DNA of 64,000 nucleotides from Halomonas sp. 328 (lineage in GTDB: Bacteria; Pseudomonadota; Gammaproteobacteria; Pseudomonadales; Halomonadaceae). Location: contig NZ_JADOTW010000020.1 of NCBI RefSeq assembly GCF_015645095.1, forward strand, positions 1-64,000, given 5' to 3'. The notes beneath the pieces are model-generated. The model was given only the letters and a program-made list of their open reading frames with translations. It searched no databases and had not been told where the DNA came from. A program made the position numbers and the translations under genes. Shown here piece after piece: positions 25,413-33,421 of the stretch (positions within the stretch are counted from its first letter, which is position 1; each line of letters starts with the position of its first letter).

Positions 25413-27259
25413 TAGCCACCGAAGTGCAGGCTAAGGAAGGCGGCGCGACCGGCATTGAGGTAGTCATCACCGTCGAAAAATCTCGCCGTGACATACTCCT
25501 TATCCAAAGCATTCTCCAGGGTTAGGCGGGCCGACCACAGGGGCGCGAACTCCCAGCCGGCGCGCAGATTGACCAGGCCGAAGCCGGCAAGCCGTTCTTC
25601 GTTGGCGGCATCGTCATAGCGGTGATTCTGCACGACCCAGGAGCCCCCCAGGGACCAGTCGCCCAGCGCACGATCGGCATCCAGACGCAGACTCTGTGAC
25701 GCGCGTCGGGCCAGCCGGTTACCGGTCTCGCGATCCTCCGGATCGGTATAGGTCAGGGCCGCGGCCAGGTTCCAGTCGGCAACCTCGGCACCAGCGGAAA
25801 GCTCGACGCCGCGAATCCGCGTAGTCGGCACATTCGTTGCTCCGCCATTCTGTCCAGAAATCAGGTTGTCGATATCACTCTGATATAGCGCCAGATCCCA
25901 GAAATAGTGGCGATACTGACCACGAGCACCGAGTTCATAGGACGTCGACGTCTCGGCCTCTAGGTCAGGGTTACCAAACCCCGGCCAGTAGAGCTGATTA
26001 AACGTCGGTGCCTTGAAGGCAGTGCCATAACTGGCCCTCAAGGTATGGTAGGCGTCCAGGTCATAGCCCAGGGCCAGGCTGCCGGTTACCTCTTCACCAT
26101 AGGCTTGGTTATCGTCATATCGCAGGCTGGCCTGTACCGCGAAGGGAGAGAAATCGAGCAGTGCTTGGGTAAAGATGGCCTTGTTATCCCGCCCCTCTAC
26201 GTCGTAGGGCCCATCCCAAGGCATGCTTCCCGTAATGCTGCCTGCAACGCTATCGTTCAGGTACTCAGCACCGACGATAAACTCATGGGCACCTGCGCCA
26301 AGCGTATTTTCCCAGCGAGCGGTTCGCGTCTGCGTATCGAGAATGGAGTCATAGAAGTGGTTGTCGCTCTCATCACGCGCCTCGCTCAGGGTCAAGCGAC
26401 TCCGCCAGTTGGCAGTGACTGGTAGCTCACCGTAGATCCCCGCCACTTGCTGAACATAATCCGTCGTAGCCAGGGAACCGCTCTCGTCGTACTCGGTAGT
26501 TCCCCGGGCCCGCAGCGCCAGCACCCCCACCTCGGCGCCGTTATCGAAGGTGTGAGAGAGCCGCACCAGGCCCGAGGTATTGTCATAGCCCTTGTCGTCA
26601 CCGCCGCGGCGCACCGGCTGCCCATCGGTTTCGAAGCGGCTACCGGCGAAGTAGTAGCGGGTGCCGCCGCTGCTGCCGGCGAGGCTGGCGCTATAACGCT
26701 GGGTATCGAAGGAGCCGCCGCCCACCGAGATGCGTGGCGTCGGCGCCCCCGCCTCGCCCTCGGGCGTAAAGAGCTGAATGACGCCGCCCATGGCATCGGC
26801 GCCATAGAGGCTGCCGCGGGGGCCGCGGACGATCTCGGCACGCTGGAACAGCCGCGGATCGAGGAATTGCCAGGCGGCACTGCCCAGCGTCGCCGAGCGC
26901 AGGCGAATGCCATCGATCAGCAGTACATTCTGGTCGCTGTTGGTACCACGGAGAAAGACGCTGCTGTTCTTGCCGAAGCTGCCACTGGTGGAGACATCCA
27001 CCCCGGGCTGGCCACGAAACAGGTCGGTGAGGCTGGTGGGGTCCTGGCGGCGCAGGGTCGCCTCGTCCAGCACGGTCACCGAGGCCAGCGATTCGTCGGC
27101 GGTGCGCGGCGCCAGGGTGGCGGTCACCACCAGGGGGTTCAGGGTCTGGAGCGAGTCGTTGTCGCCGGACGTGGCGGCGATCGCCTGGGAGAGCGGTGCT
27201 AGCGGCAAGGCGGCAACGGCCAGGGTCGCCAGGCCACGGGGGGAGAAGGAAGTCGTCAT
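25412..27259 (-). CDS. btuB: TonB-dependent outer-membrane cobalamin receptor
   Basis: A 615-residue receptor with signal peptide (about 1-28), a TonB box-like LVVTAT near residue 43, a plug domain with RGTNSDQNVLLIDGIRL and EIVRGPRGSLYGADAMGGVI, and a beta-barrel ending in FLSLHFGG. ATG 27259 is preceded by AAGGGA; a longer frame begins at 27373 but runs through the leader. A cobalamin riboswitch and a clear promoter lie directly upstream, fixing the substrate more firmly than homology alone. Confidence 0.94.
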   Translation of the reverse strand: MTTSFSPRGLATLAVAALPLAPLSQAIAATSGDNDSLQTLNPLVVTATLAPRTADESLASVTVLDEATLRRQDPTSLTDLFRGQPGVDVSTSGSFGKNSSVFLRGTNSDQNVLLIDGIRLRSATLGSAAWQFLDPRLFQRAEIVRGPRGSLYGADAMGGVIQLFTPEGEAGAPTPRISVGGGSFDTQRYSASLAGSSGGTRYYFAGSRFETDGQPVRRGGDDKGYDNTSGLVRLSHTFDNGAEVGVLALRARGTTEYDESGSLATTDYVQQVAGIYGELPVTANWRSRLTLSEARDESDNHFYDSILDTQTRTARWENTLGAGAHEFIVGAEYLNDSVAGSITGSMPWDGPYDVEGRDNKAIFTQALLDFSPFAVQASLRYDDNQAYGEEVTGSLALGYDLDAYHTLRASYGTAFKAPTFNQLYWPGFGNPDLEAETSTSYELGARGQYRHYFWDLALYQSDIDNLISGQNGGATNVPTTRIRGVELSAGAEVADWNLAAALTYTDPEDRETGNRLARRASQSLRLDADRALGDWSLGGSWVVQNHRYDDAANEERLAGFGLVNLRAGWEFAPLWSARLTLENALDKEYVTARFFDGDDYLNAGRAAFLSLHFGG

Positions 27260-27393
27260 GGGGTGTCCCTTGCTCGCCGTGCTCACCCGCACGGCGTCAT
27301 GCGTTATGGTGGCCGGGACACGGCGGAAAGGACAGGAAAGGCGCCACAAGGCCCCCAGCCTGGCGTCGCCCACCGCGACACGGCATGCCTCTC

Positions 27394-27604
27394 CAGGCCG
27401 GTCTCCGGGCTGACGAGTGAAGGCCTAGGCCCGGGGGCCAGGCTAAGCACCTTCCGCACCGCCGTCTTCCCATGCCAAGCGGCACAGTGACGTTATGGCG
27501 GTGTTTGACTCGATCACCGTTGCGGGGGCAGCGTCGGAATGGCGGCAAGGCCGTGCACCGACTTCCCGTTTACCTGGTAGAAATGGCTTCCACCAGCACC
27601 TGAG
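27394..27604 (-). ncRNA. Cobalamin riboswitch upstream of btuB
   Basis: On the minus strand the conserved blocks occur in order: GGTGCTGGTGGAAGCC, ACGGGAAGTCGGTG, GCTGCCCCCGCAACGGTGAT, GCATGGGAAGACGG, and the B12 box AGCCCGGAGACCGGCCT at about 27395-27411. It should switch off btuBFCD when adenosylcobalamin is abundant. Confidence 0.93.
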
Positions 27605-27613
27605 AGTGCGCGT

Positions 27614-27642
27614 AAGCTAGCAATCCACCAGGCAAAGGTCAA
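27614..27642 (-). promoter_or_regulatory. Sigma-70 promoter for the btuB operon
   Basis: TTGACC (27637-27642) and TAGCTT (27614-27619) are 17 bp apart on the minus strand, just upstream of the riboswitch 5' end. The -35 box overlaps the stop codon of the upstream symporter gene. Confidence 0.65.
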
Positions 27643-28631
27643 TTTGTCGCGGCCAGCGGCTCGGGACGCTGGGCGTAGCGCTGGGCCAGGATGGCGCAGA
27701 CGATCAGCTGGATCTGGTGGAAGAGCATGATCGGCAGCAGCATGGGCCCCAGGGCACTGCCGGCGAAGAGCACCTGGGCCATGGGCACCCCGGTGGCCAG
27801 GCTCTTCTTGGAGGCGCCGAAGACGATGGTGATCTCGTCCTCCTTGCTGAAGCCCAGCCCCCGGGCCAGGGCCGTGGTCAGCACCAGCACCAGGGCCAGC
27901 AGCACGCAGCAGGCCAGGATCAGCGCCAGCAGCGGGCCGAGTCCCACGGTCTGCCAGAGCCCACCCACCACCGAGGCACTGAAGGCGGTATAGACCACCA
28001 GCAGGATGGAGCTCTGATCCACCTTGCTCAGCCAGGGGCGATTGCGGGCCACCCAGTCGCCGATCCAGGGCCGCGCCAGGTGCCCCAGCACGAAGGGCAG
28101 CAGCAGTTGCAGGCTGATCTTGAGCACCGCCTCGCCGGCGTTGTAGCCCTCGCCGGTGGCCTGGATGCCCATGATCAGCATCACCAGCAGGGGGGTGGCC
28201 AGGATGCCGATCAGGCTGGAGGCGGAAGCGTTGCAGATCGCCGCCGGCACATTGCCCCGGGCCAGGGAGTTGAAGGCGATGGCGGACTGCACCGTGCCGG
28301 GCAGCACGCAGAGGTAGAGCATGCCGAGGGTCAGGGGCGTGCCCAGCCAGGGCTCCATCAGCGGCCGCCCCAGCACCCCGAGCAGCGGGAAGGCGACGAA
28401 GGTGAAGCCGAACACCACCAGGTGCAGGCGCCAGTGGGTGGCGCCGCTGATGATCGCCTGGCGGGAGAGCTTGGCGCCATGCATAAAGAACAGCAGGGCG
28501 ATGGCCGCCACGGTCAGCCCCTCGAAGAAGGGCACCCCGCGCCCCTGGGCCGGCAGCACGCTGGCCAGGATCACCACCCCCACCAGGGTCAGGGTAAAGT
28601 TATCGACCCACCGTCGTAATTGTCCCAGCAT
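27639..28631 (-). CDS. Bile acid:sodium symporter family transporter (SBF-like)
   Basis: A 330-residue inner-membrane protein with about nine or ten hydrophobic segments. Conserved SBF-like features are FFMHGAKLSRQAI, LPGTVQSAIAFNSLARGN and FGASKKSLATGVPMAQVLF. Bacterial members of this branch have varied or unknown organic-anion substrates. It sits between the riboswitch-btuB unit and the late cobalamin genes on the same strand, but with a 250-bp gap upstream, so a link to B12 is not shown. Confidence 0.85.
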   Translation of the reverse strand: MLGQLRRWVDNFTLTLVGVVILASVLPAQGRGVPFFEGLTVAAIALLFFMHGAKLSRQAIISGATHWRLHLVVFGFTFVAFPLLGVLGRPLMEPWLGTPLTLGMLYLCVLPGTVQSAIAFNSLARGNVPAAICNASASSLIGILATPLLVMLIMGIQATGEGYNAGEAVLKISLQLLLPFVLGHLARPWIGDWVARNRPWLSKVDQSSILLVVYTAFSASVVGGLWQTVGLGPLLALILACCVLLALVLVLTTALARGLGFSKEDEITIVFGASKKSLATGVPMAQVLFAGSALGPMLLPIMLFHQIQLIVCAILAQRYAQRPEPLAATN

Positions 28632-28743
28632 CTCAGCTCCACTTATTGAAAAACAGTTCCATATTCTATTACGTCCCGAGGCGGCCCAGACAAGCGACTT
28701 TAGCCAAGCCCTTAGGCAATCCAGTTATTACCTTTTCCGCTGA

Positions 28744-28762
28744 AGGCCCGGGGCTATCCTGG
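28744..28762. repeat. 19-bp intergenic repeat, copy A
   Basis: AGGCCCGGGGCTATCCTGG occurs here and again at 43353-43371, both in gaps between genes. It is likely part of a dispersed short repeat; no function can be assigned. Confidence 0.5.
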
Positions 28763-28882
28763 CGGTCAGGCCGCCGCGGGGCGCTGTAAACCCTTCCCTG
28801 GGAGCTACTTTTGCCATCCCTGGCAAAAAACCCCCGCGGCGTCCTGCCCCCAGCGCCCCTCAGCCATTCCATCTGCAAGGCT

Positions 28883-29293
28883 TTAGCCAAGCCTTCTTAG
28901 CAAGCCGTGCCAGACGTAGTAGACCGCCTCGGCCCGGGCCGCGGCGTCCTGGGCCAGCCAGCCGTTGAGGTCGCGCAGGCGCCGCTGGCGGCGCGACAGG
29001 GGCACGAGGCCCCGCCCCATCTCCTCGAGGATCAGGGTGATGGACGCCCCCGTCCGGCGCTCTGCGTCCCGCAGGGCGTCCATGGCCTGGGCGAGGCGCG
29101 CCCGCAGGCGGTCGTTATCGGCCTCGCCTGCCAACTGGGCGGCGATCCACGGCGCCCAGCCATCGATCACCAGGTCTCCGGCGGGCGGCGGGCCTTCGAG
29201 GAGGCTTGCGGCCTCGAGCCAGCGCGGCGCCCCGCCCCAGCTCCTTACCGCGTCGCGCTTGCCGGCGTGGGTACCGCCGATGACCACTCGCAT
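28883..29293 (-). CDS. CobU-like protein with degenerate P-loop
   Basis: A 136-residue protein that resembles a shortened CobU (adenosylcobinamide kinase/guanylyltransferase). It has GGTHAGKRDA where CobU has GGxxSGKS, LVIDGWAPWIAAQL in the Walker-B position, and a C-terminal EEMGRGLVPLSRRQRRLRDLNG like the CobU end. The P-loop serines and the guanylylated histidine region are missing, so normal CobU chemistry is doubtful. The intact cobU is at 30781-31317. It overlaps the phosphatase gene before it by 49 nt. Confidence 0.65.
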   Translation of the reverse strand: MRVVIGGTHAGKRDAVRSWGGAPRWLEAASLLEGPPPAGDLVIDGWAPWIAAQLAGEADNDRLRARLAQAMDALRDAERRTGASITLILEEMGRGLVPLSRRQRRLRDLNGWLAQDAAARAEAVYYVWHGLLRRLG

Positions 29294-29958
29294 CGCCAGG
29301 CGCCTCCGTGTCGAATGAAGTGGAAGTGGCGCCCCTCCGCCTGGGTGACGCCGGCGGCCCAGAAGTCGATGGCCTCGAAGCGCCGACGCAGCTCCCGCAG
29401 CACCCCGCCATGGGTCACCACCAGGGCGCGGTATGCGCCGCCCTCCTTCCCGCCCTCCTTGGCCTCGGCATCCCAGGTCAGCTCACGCCACCAGGCGTCG
29501 AGCCGTGCGCGCAGCTCGCCGGCGGACTCGCCCCCGGGGGGCGGTTGCTCGCCCCGGGCGTCGATCCAGGCCCGGTAACCGGGGTCCGACTCGAGCTCGG
29601 CGTAGCACTTGCCCTCGTAGGCGCCGAAATTCAGCTCCCGCAGCCGGGCATCGAAGCGCGGCTCGGGCTGAGACTCGGGGCGGGTCTCGGAATGGGTCTC
29701 GGGGCGGGTCTCGGAACAGGGTGTCGCGCCAGGCAGGGCCAGGTGTGCCAGGGTCTGGCGACAGCGCGTCAGGTCGCTGCAGTGGATGGCATCCCACTCC
29801 CCCTGCTGCTCGAGCCACCAGGCCCTCAGGCGCTCGAGCCCCGGGCGGGCCGCCTCGAGATCCAGGGGAATGTCCCGGTGGCCCTGGTAGCGGCCGCTCC
29901 GGTTCCAGGCGGTCAGGCCGTGGCGCACCACAACCAGGGTCAGGCTAGGCGATGACAT
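29245..29958 (-). CDS. Histidine phosphatase, probable alpha-ribazole-5'-phosphate phosphatase
   Basis: A 237-residue phosphoglycerate-mutase-fold protein with the catalytic RHGLTAWN near the N-terminus, the acid in LRELNFGAYEG and the second histidine in VVTHGGVLRE. Position after cobS points to removal of phosphate from alpha-ribazole phosphate or adenosylcobalamin phosphate. A short insertion of ETRPE-like repeats (about residues 85-100) splits the fold in a surface loop. It begins about 20 bp after cobS ends. Confidence 0.82.
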   Translation of the reverse strand: MSSPSLTLVVVRHGLTAWNRSGRYQGHRDIPLDLEAARPGLERLRAWWLEQQGEWDAIHCSDLTRCRQTLAHLALPGATPCSETRPETHSETRPESQPEPRFDARLRELNFGAYEGKCYAELESDPGYRAWIDARGEQPPPGGESAGELRARLDAWWRELTWDAEAKEGGKEGGAYRALVVTHGGVLRELRRRFEAIDFWAAGVTQAEGRHFHFIRHGGAWRCEWSSAVPTPASATR

Positions 29959-29977
29959 GCGAATCCCTCCTGTCGTC

Positions 29978-30784
29978 TCACGAACTCAGCCAGAGCCAGG
30001 CCACCAGCAGCAGCCAGAGCTCGCCCCCCTCGATGGCGGCCCCCAGCATATCGCCGTTGATGCCGCGAAAGCTGCGCACCATCAGGGCGGCGAAGGCCAG
30101 CAGGAAGGCGGCCAGCGCCATCAGCAGCAGCCAGCCGCCGGGCAGCCACCAGAAGAGCACGACCAGGGGCAGCAGCGACAGCCCCAGGTCCCGGTGGCGG
30201 CTCTCCTGGCGCCAGGTCCAGGCCAGCCCCTCGCGGCGGGCGATCGGTGCCAGGCGCAGCAGGGCCACGGCGCCGAAGCGCGCCAGGGCCGGCGGCCCCA
30301 GCAGCCACAGCGGGGCGACGCCGGCCTCCAGCAGCGCCCAGAGCAGCACGCCCTTCCAGGCCAGCAGGAAGATCAGCGCCAGGATGGCGAAGCTGCCTAC
30401 CTGGGCATCCTTCATGATCGCCCAGCGCCGCTCCAGGGGGGCATTGCTGCCCAGGGCATCGGCCAGGTCCATCACCCCATCCAGGTGCAGGCCGCCGGAG
30501 AGCGCCACCCAGAGGCTGAGCAGCGCCAGGGCCAGCAGCGGCGTGGGCCAGCCCGACAGCGCCAGCGCCGCCAGGGCCAGCAGGCCGCCCAGCAGCAGGC
30601 CCACCAGGGGGTAGGCGCGCAGCGCCCAGCGCCGGGTGGCCGGGGTCCAGGGGCAGGCCAACGGCAGCGGAATCCGCGTCAGGAACTGCAGCGCCAGCAC
30701 CAGGCCGAAACCGGCGGCGGCCAGGCCCCGGGGCGTGGTCGATGGCGGGGCCGATGGCGGGGTCGATGGCGTCGTCGAGCTCAT
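29978..30784 (-). CDS. cobS: Adenosylcobinamide-GDP ribazoletransferase (cobalamin synthase)
   Basis: A 268-residue membrane enzyme that joins adenosylcobinamide-GDP with alpha-ribazole. Hallmarks are LALQFLTRIPLP, GGLHLDGVMDLADALG (the HxDGxxDxxD site) and RSFRGINGDMLGA. About six membrane segments are visible. The start is ATG 30784 overlapping the cobU stop by 4 nt; the open frame upstream lies in cobU. The name cobV is used for the Pseudomonas form. Confidence 0.93.
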   Translation of the reverse strand: MSSTTPSTPPSAPPSTTPRGLAAAGFGLVLALQFLTRIPLPLACPWTPATRRWALRAYPLVGLLLGGLLALAALALSGWPTPLLALALLSLWVALSGGLHLDGVMDLADALGSNAPLERRWAIMKDAQVGSFAILALIFLLAWKGVLLWALLEAGVAPLWLLGPPALARFGAVALLRLAPIARREGLAWTWRQESRHRDLGLSLLPLVVLFWWLPGGWLLLMALAAFLLAFAALMVRSFRGINGDMLGAAIEGGELWLLLVAWLWLSS

Positions 30785-31317
30785 GGGCCCTCCCCCTTCC
30801 AGACCCAGGGCAGCCCCGCCACCAGTTGCACCACCAGATCCGCCTCGGCGGCCAGGTCCCGGTGCAGGGTCTGGAGGAAGCCCACGAAGGCGCGGGTATC
30901 GCCATCCTCGGCGGGCACTCCCTCGTTGATGTCGTTGGAGACCACCACCAGGGCGATATGGCGTTGCCGGGCCTCGGTCAGCACCGAGGCCAGCAGGGTG
31001 CGGCCCTCGGCATCGCTGCCGCCACCCCCGTAGCGCCACTGGCTGGCCCAGAGGGTCAGGCAGTCGAGCAGCACGGTCTCGCCCGGGGCGACCTCGTCCA
31101 GGGCGGCATCCAGGGCCAGGGGAACCTCCAGGGTCTCCCAGCCCTCCCCTCGCTGGCGTCGATGGCGATCGATGCGCTCGGCCATCTCGTCATCCGAGGC
31201 CCGGGCGGTGGCCAGGTACCAGAGGTTTCCGCCCCGCGCCTCCCGCCATTGGCGGGCCAGGCGCTCGGCGTAGTCGCTCTTGCCGGAGCGGGCTCCGCCG
31301 CTGATAAAGGCAATCAT
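30781..31317 (-). CDS. cobU: Adenosylcobinamide kinase / adenosylcobinamide-phosphate guanylyltransferase
   Basis: A 178-residue bifunctional enzyme. P-loop GGARSGKSDYAERLA (about 7-21), the guanylylation histidine in IDRHRRQRGEGWETLE (about His53), LLDCLTLW and VVSNDINEGVPAE are all present. ATG 31317 overlaps the preceding decarboxylase stop. The name cobP is used in Pseudomonas. It should make adenosylcobinamide-GDP for CobS. Confidence 0.95.
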   Translation of the reverse strand: MIAFISGGARSGKSDYAERLARQWREARGGNLWYLATARASDDEMAERIDRHRRQRGEGWETLEVPLALDAALDEVAPGETVLLDCLTLWASQWRYGGGGSDAEGRTLLASVLTEARQRHIALVVVSNDINEGVPAEDGDTRAFVGFLQTLHRDLAAEADLVVQLVAGLPWVWKGEGP

Positions 31318-32438
31318 GATGTCTCTCCTCGGGCGATCTCTTCCATTGCCTCCGCCAGGGCCGCACAGAGCGCCCGGTTCTCCTCGCCGGTGCGCAGGGC
31401 CAGGCGCAGCCAGCCCCCGTCCAGGCCGGCGAAACCCTGGGTATGGCGCGCCAGCCAACCGCGGCGCAGCAGCGCCGGCAAGAGCCGGGCGGTGGCCGCG
31501 GCGCCCCGGGGGTGGCGCACCAGGAAAAAGTTGGCGCGGCTCGGCACCACCCTCAGGCCCAGGGCGCCGAGCGCCGCCTGCATGGCGGGTCGCTCGGCGG
31601 CGAGCCAGGCCCGGGTGCGGGCATTGAAGTCGCGATCCGCCAGCAGCGGTGCCACCAGGTCGGCGGCCAGCTGGTTAACGCTCCAGGCGGGCTGGAAGGC
31701 CCCGGCGGCGGTGACCCGATCCGGTGAGGCGAGCAGGTAGCCCAGGCGCAGCCCCGGCAGGGTGAACCACTTGGTCAGGGAGCGCAGCAGCACCAGGTGC
31801 TCGAAGCGCTCGAGCCAGGGGGTCAGCCGCTCCGCGTCGCCGACGAAATCGATAAAGGCCTCGTCCACCACCAGGGTACAGCCCCGCTCGGCGGTGAGCG
31901 TCAGCAGCCGCGCCATCACCGGGCACGGCACCAGGGTCGCGGTGGGGTTATTGGGACGCCCCATAAAGAGTACCTCCGCCTCCCCCAGGCCCGCGACCAG
32001 GGCCTCAAGGTCGGGGGAGAAATCAGGAGCGGCCAGGGGCAGGCCATGCACCGACAGTCCATAGGCCGCACAGGCGCGGCGATACTCGGCGAAGCCCGGC
32101 TCAAGGATGGCGGCGGGCCGGCCGGCGTGCAGGGCGGCGGCCAGGTAGATCGCCTCGGCGCCGCCGTTGGTGAGACGCACTTGCTCCGGGGTCACCCCCT
32201 CGTGGGCGGCGATGGCGGCCCGGGCGGCGGCATAGTCCGGGTCGGGGTAGCGGCCCAGGTCGGCGGCCCGTTCGGCCAGCCACTCGGGCAGCCACTCGGG
32301 GGGGCCGAGCGGGTTGAGGTTGGCGCTGACATCGCGCAGCGGCGTCTGTGGCGGCAGGCCAAAGCGCGCCAGCAGCGGCGCCGCCTCGCCCCCGTGCAAG
32401 GGCCAGTGATTCGAGGGGGGGACGTCCGGACTCACCAC
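31314..32438 (-). CDS. cobC: L-threonine-O-3-phosphate decarboxylase (PLP-dependent)
   Basis: A 374-residue aminotransferase-fold enzyme forming aminopropanol phosphate for the nucleotide loop. Visible features: HGGEAAPLLARFGL, ANLNPLGPPEW, TNGGAEAIYLAA, GRPNNPTATLVP and the PLP lysine in RSLTKWFTLPGLRLGYL. The symbol follows Pseudomonas usage; the Salmonella name is cobD. It overlaps cbiB by 7 nt and cobU by 4 nt. Confidence 0.9.
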   Translation of the reverse strand: MVSPDVPPSNHWPLHGGEAAPLLARFGLPPQTPLRDVSANLNPLGPPEWLPEWLAERAADLGRYPDPDYAAARAAIAAHEGVTPEQVRLTNGGAEAIYLAAALHAGRPAAILEPGFAEYRRACAAYGLSVHGLPLAAPDFSPDLEALVAGLGEAEVLFMGRPNNPTATLVPCPVMARLLTLTAERGCTLVVDEAFIDFVGDAERLTPWLERFEHLVLLRSLTKWFTLPGLRLGYLLASPDRVTAAGAFQPAWSVNQLAADLVAPLLADRDFNARTRAWLAAERPAMQAALGALGLRVVPSRANFFLVRHPRGAAATARLLPALLRRGWLARHTQGFAGLDGGWLRLALRTGEENRALCAALAEAMEEIARGETS

Positions 32439-33421
32439 GCCTCCTTGAGCAGGATCAGTGCCGCCATCAGCAGCAGAAAGCCCAGCCAGCCGCCATGCAT
32501 CAGGCGCAGGGTGGCGGCGATATGCCCTGCCATCAGCGGCCGGCGGGGCGTGCCCAGCCGGGCCCGTTCTGAGACCCGCCCGCGATAGTGATTGATGCCC
32601 CCCAGCTGCACCCCCAGCAGATTGGCCACCATCGCCTCCGGCCAGCCGCTATTGGGGCTGGGGTGGCGCGGCGCCTCCCGCCAGGTGGCGGCCAGGGCCC
32701 CACGGGTAGCCACCTCCCCCGATCCCAAGCCTTTCATAAAGAACGCGCTTAGCCAGAGCGTCAGGGCGGTCAGCCGCGCCGGCAGCCAGTTGGCGACGTC
32801 GTCGAGACGCGCCGAGGCCCAGCCGAAGTCGGCGTAGCGCTCGTCCCGGTAGCCGACCATGGAGTCGAGGGTATTGATCGCCTTGTAGGCCAGGGCCAGG
32901 GGGGCGCCGCCGAGCAGGGCGAAGCACAGCGGCGCGGTGATGCCGTCCACGGTGTTCTCGGCCACCGTTTCCACCGCGCCGCGGCTGATCTCCGCCTCGT
33001 CCAGGTGCTCGGTATCGCGGCCTACCACCCTGGCCAGCGCCCGGCGTGCCTCGGGCAGCTCGCCCCGGCTCAGGGGCGCGGCGATCTCCCGGGCGGCGTC
33101 CCGAAGCCCCTTGATGGCCAGGCAACTGGCCAAGAGCCAGAGCTCGGCGAGCCAGGCCAGCCCCGGGTGAATCGCCGCCAGCAGGGCGAGCCCTCCCCAG
33201 GCCAGCAGGAAGGTGCCCAGCACCACCAGGGCGCACATCAGCGCCCCCTTGAGGCGCTGAGCCCGGGCGTTCCCCCGGTTCCAGGCCCGCTCCAGGCGGG
33301 CGATCACCGCCCCCATGCCCACCACCGGATGCGGCAGGGCGCGGGGATCGCCGATGATCAGATCCAGCACCAGGGCCAGCAGCACCAGCCCCAGCAGCCC
33401 GAGAGAGAGCGGCTCAGCCAT
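32432..33421 (-). CDS. cbiB: Adenosylcobinamide-phosphate synthase (CbiB/CobD)
   Basis: A 329-residue inner-membrane enzyme attaching aminopropanol (phosphate) to cobyric acid. It has DLIIGDPRALPHPVVGMG at the start, RGAVETVAENTVDGITAPL, INTLDSMVGYRDERYADFGWASARLDDVANWLPAR in the centre, and GINHYRGRVSERARLG near the end. The start is ATG 33421, with 8 nt overlap on cbiZ; upstream frame extends into cbiZ. The Pseudomonas name is cobD. Confidence 0.94.
   Translation of the reverse strand: MAEPLSLGLLGLVLLALVLDLIIGDPRALPHPVVGMGAVIARLERAWNRGNARAQRLKGALMCALVVLGTFLLAWGGLALLAAIHPGLAWLAELWLLASCLAIKGLRDAAREIAAPLSRGELPEARRALARVVGRDTEHLDEAEISRGAVETVAENTVDGITAPLCFALLGGAPLALAYKAINTLDSMVGYRDERYADFGWASARLDDVANWLPARLTALTLWLSAFFMKGLGSGEVATRGALAATWREAPRHPSPNSGWPEAMVANLLGVQLGGINHYRGRVSERARLGTPRRPLMAGHIAATLRLMHGGWLGFLLLMAALILLKEAW

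Noticed and set aside
28669-28890. A 73-codon minus-strand frame upstream of the symporter
   Set aside because: There is no ribosome site or domain, and it contains the dispersed 19-bp repeat.
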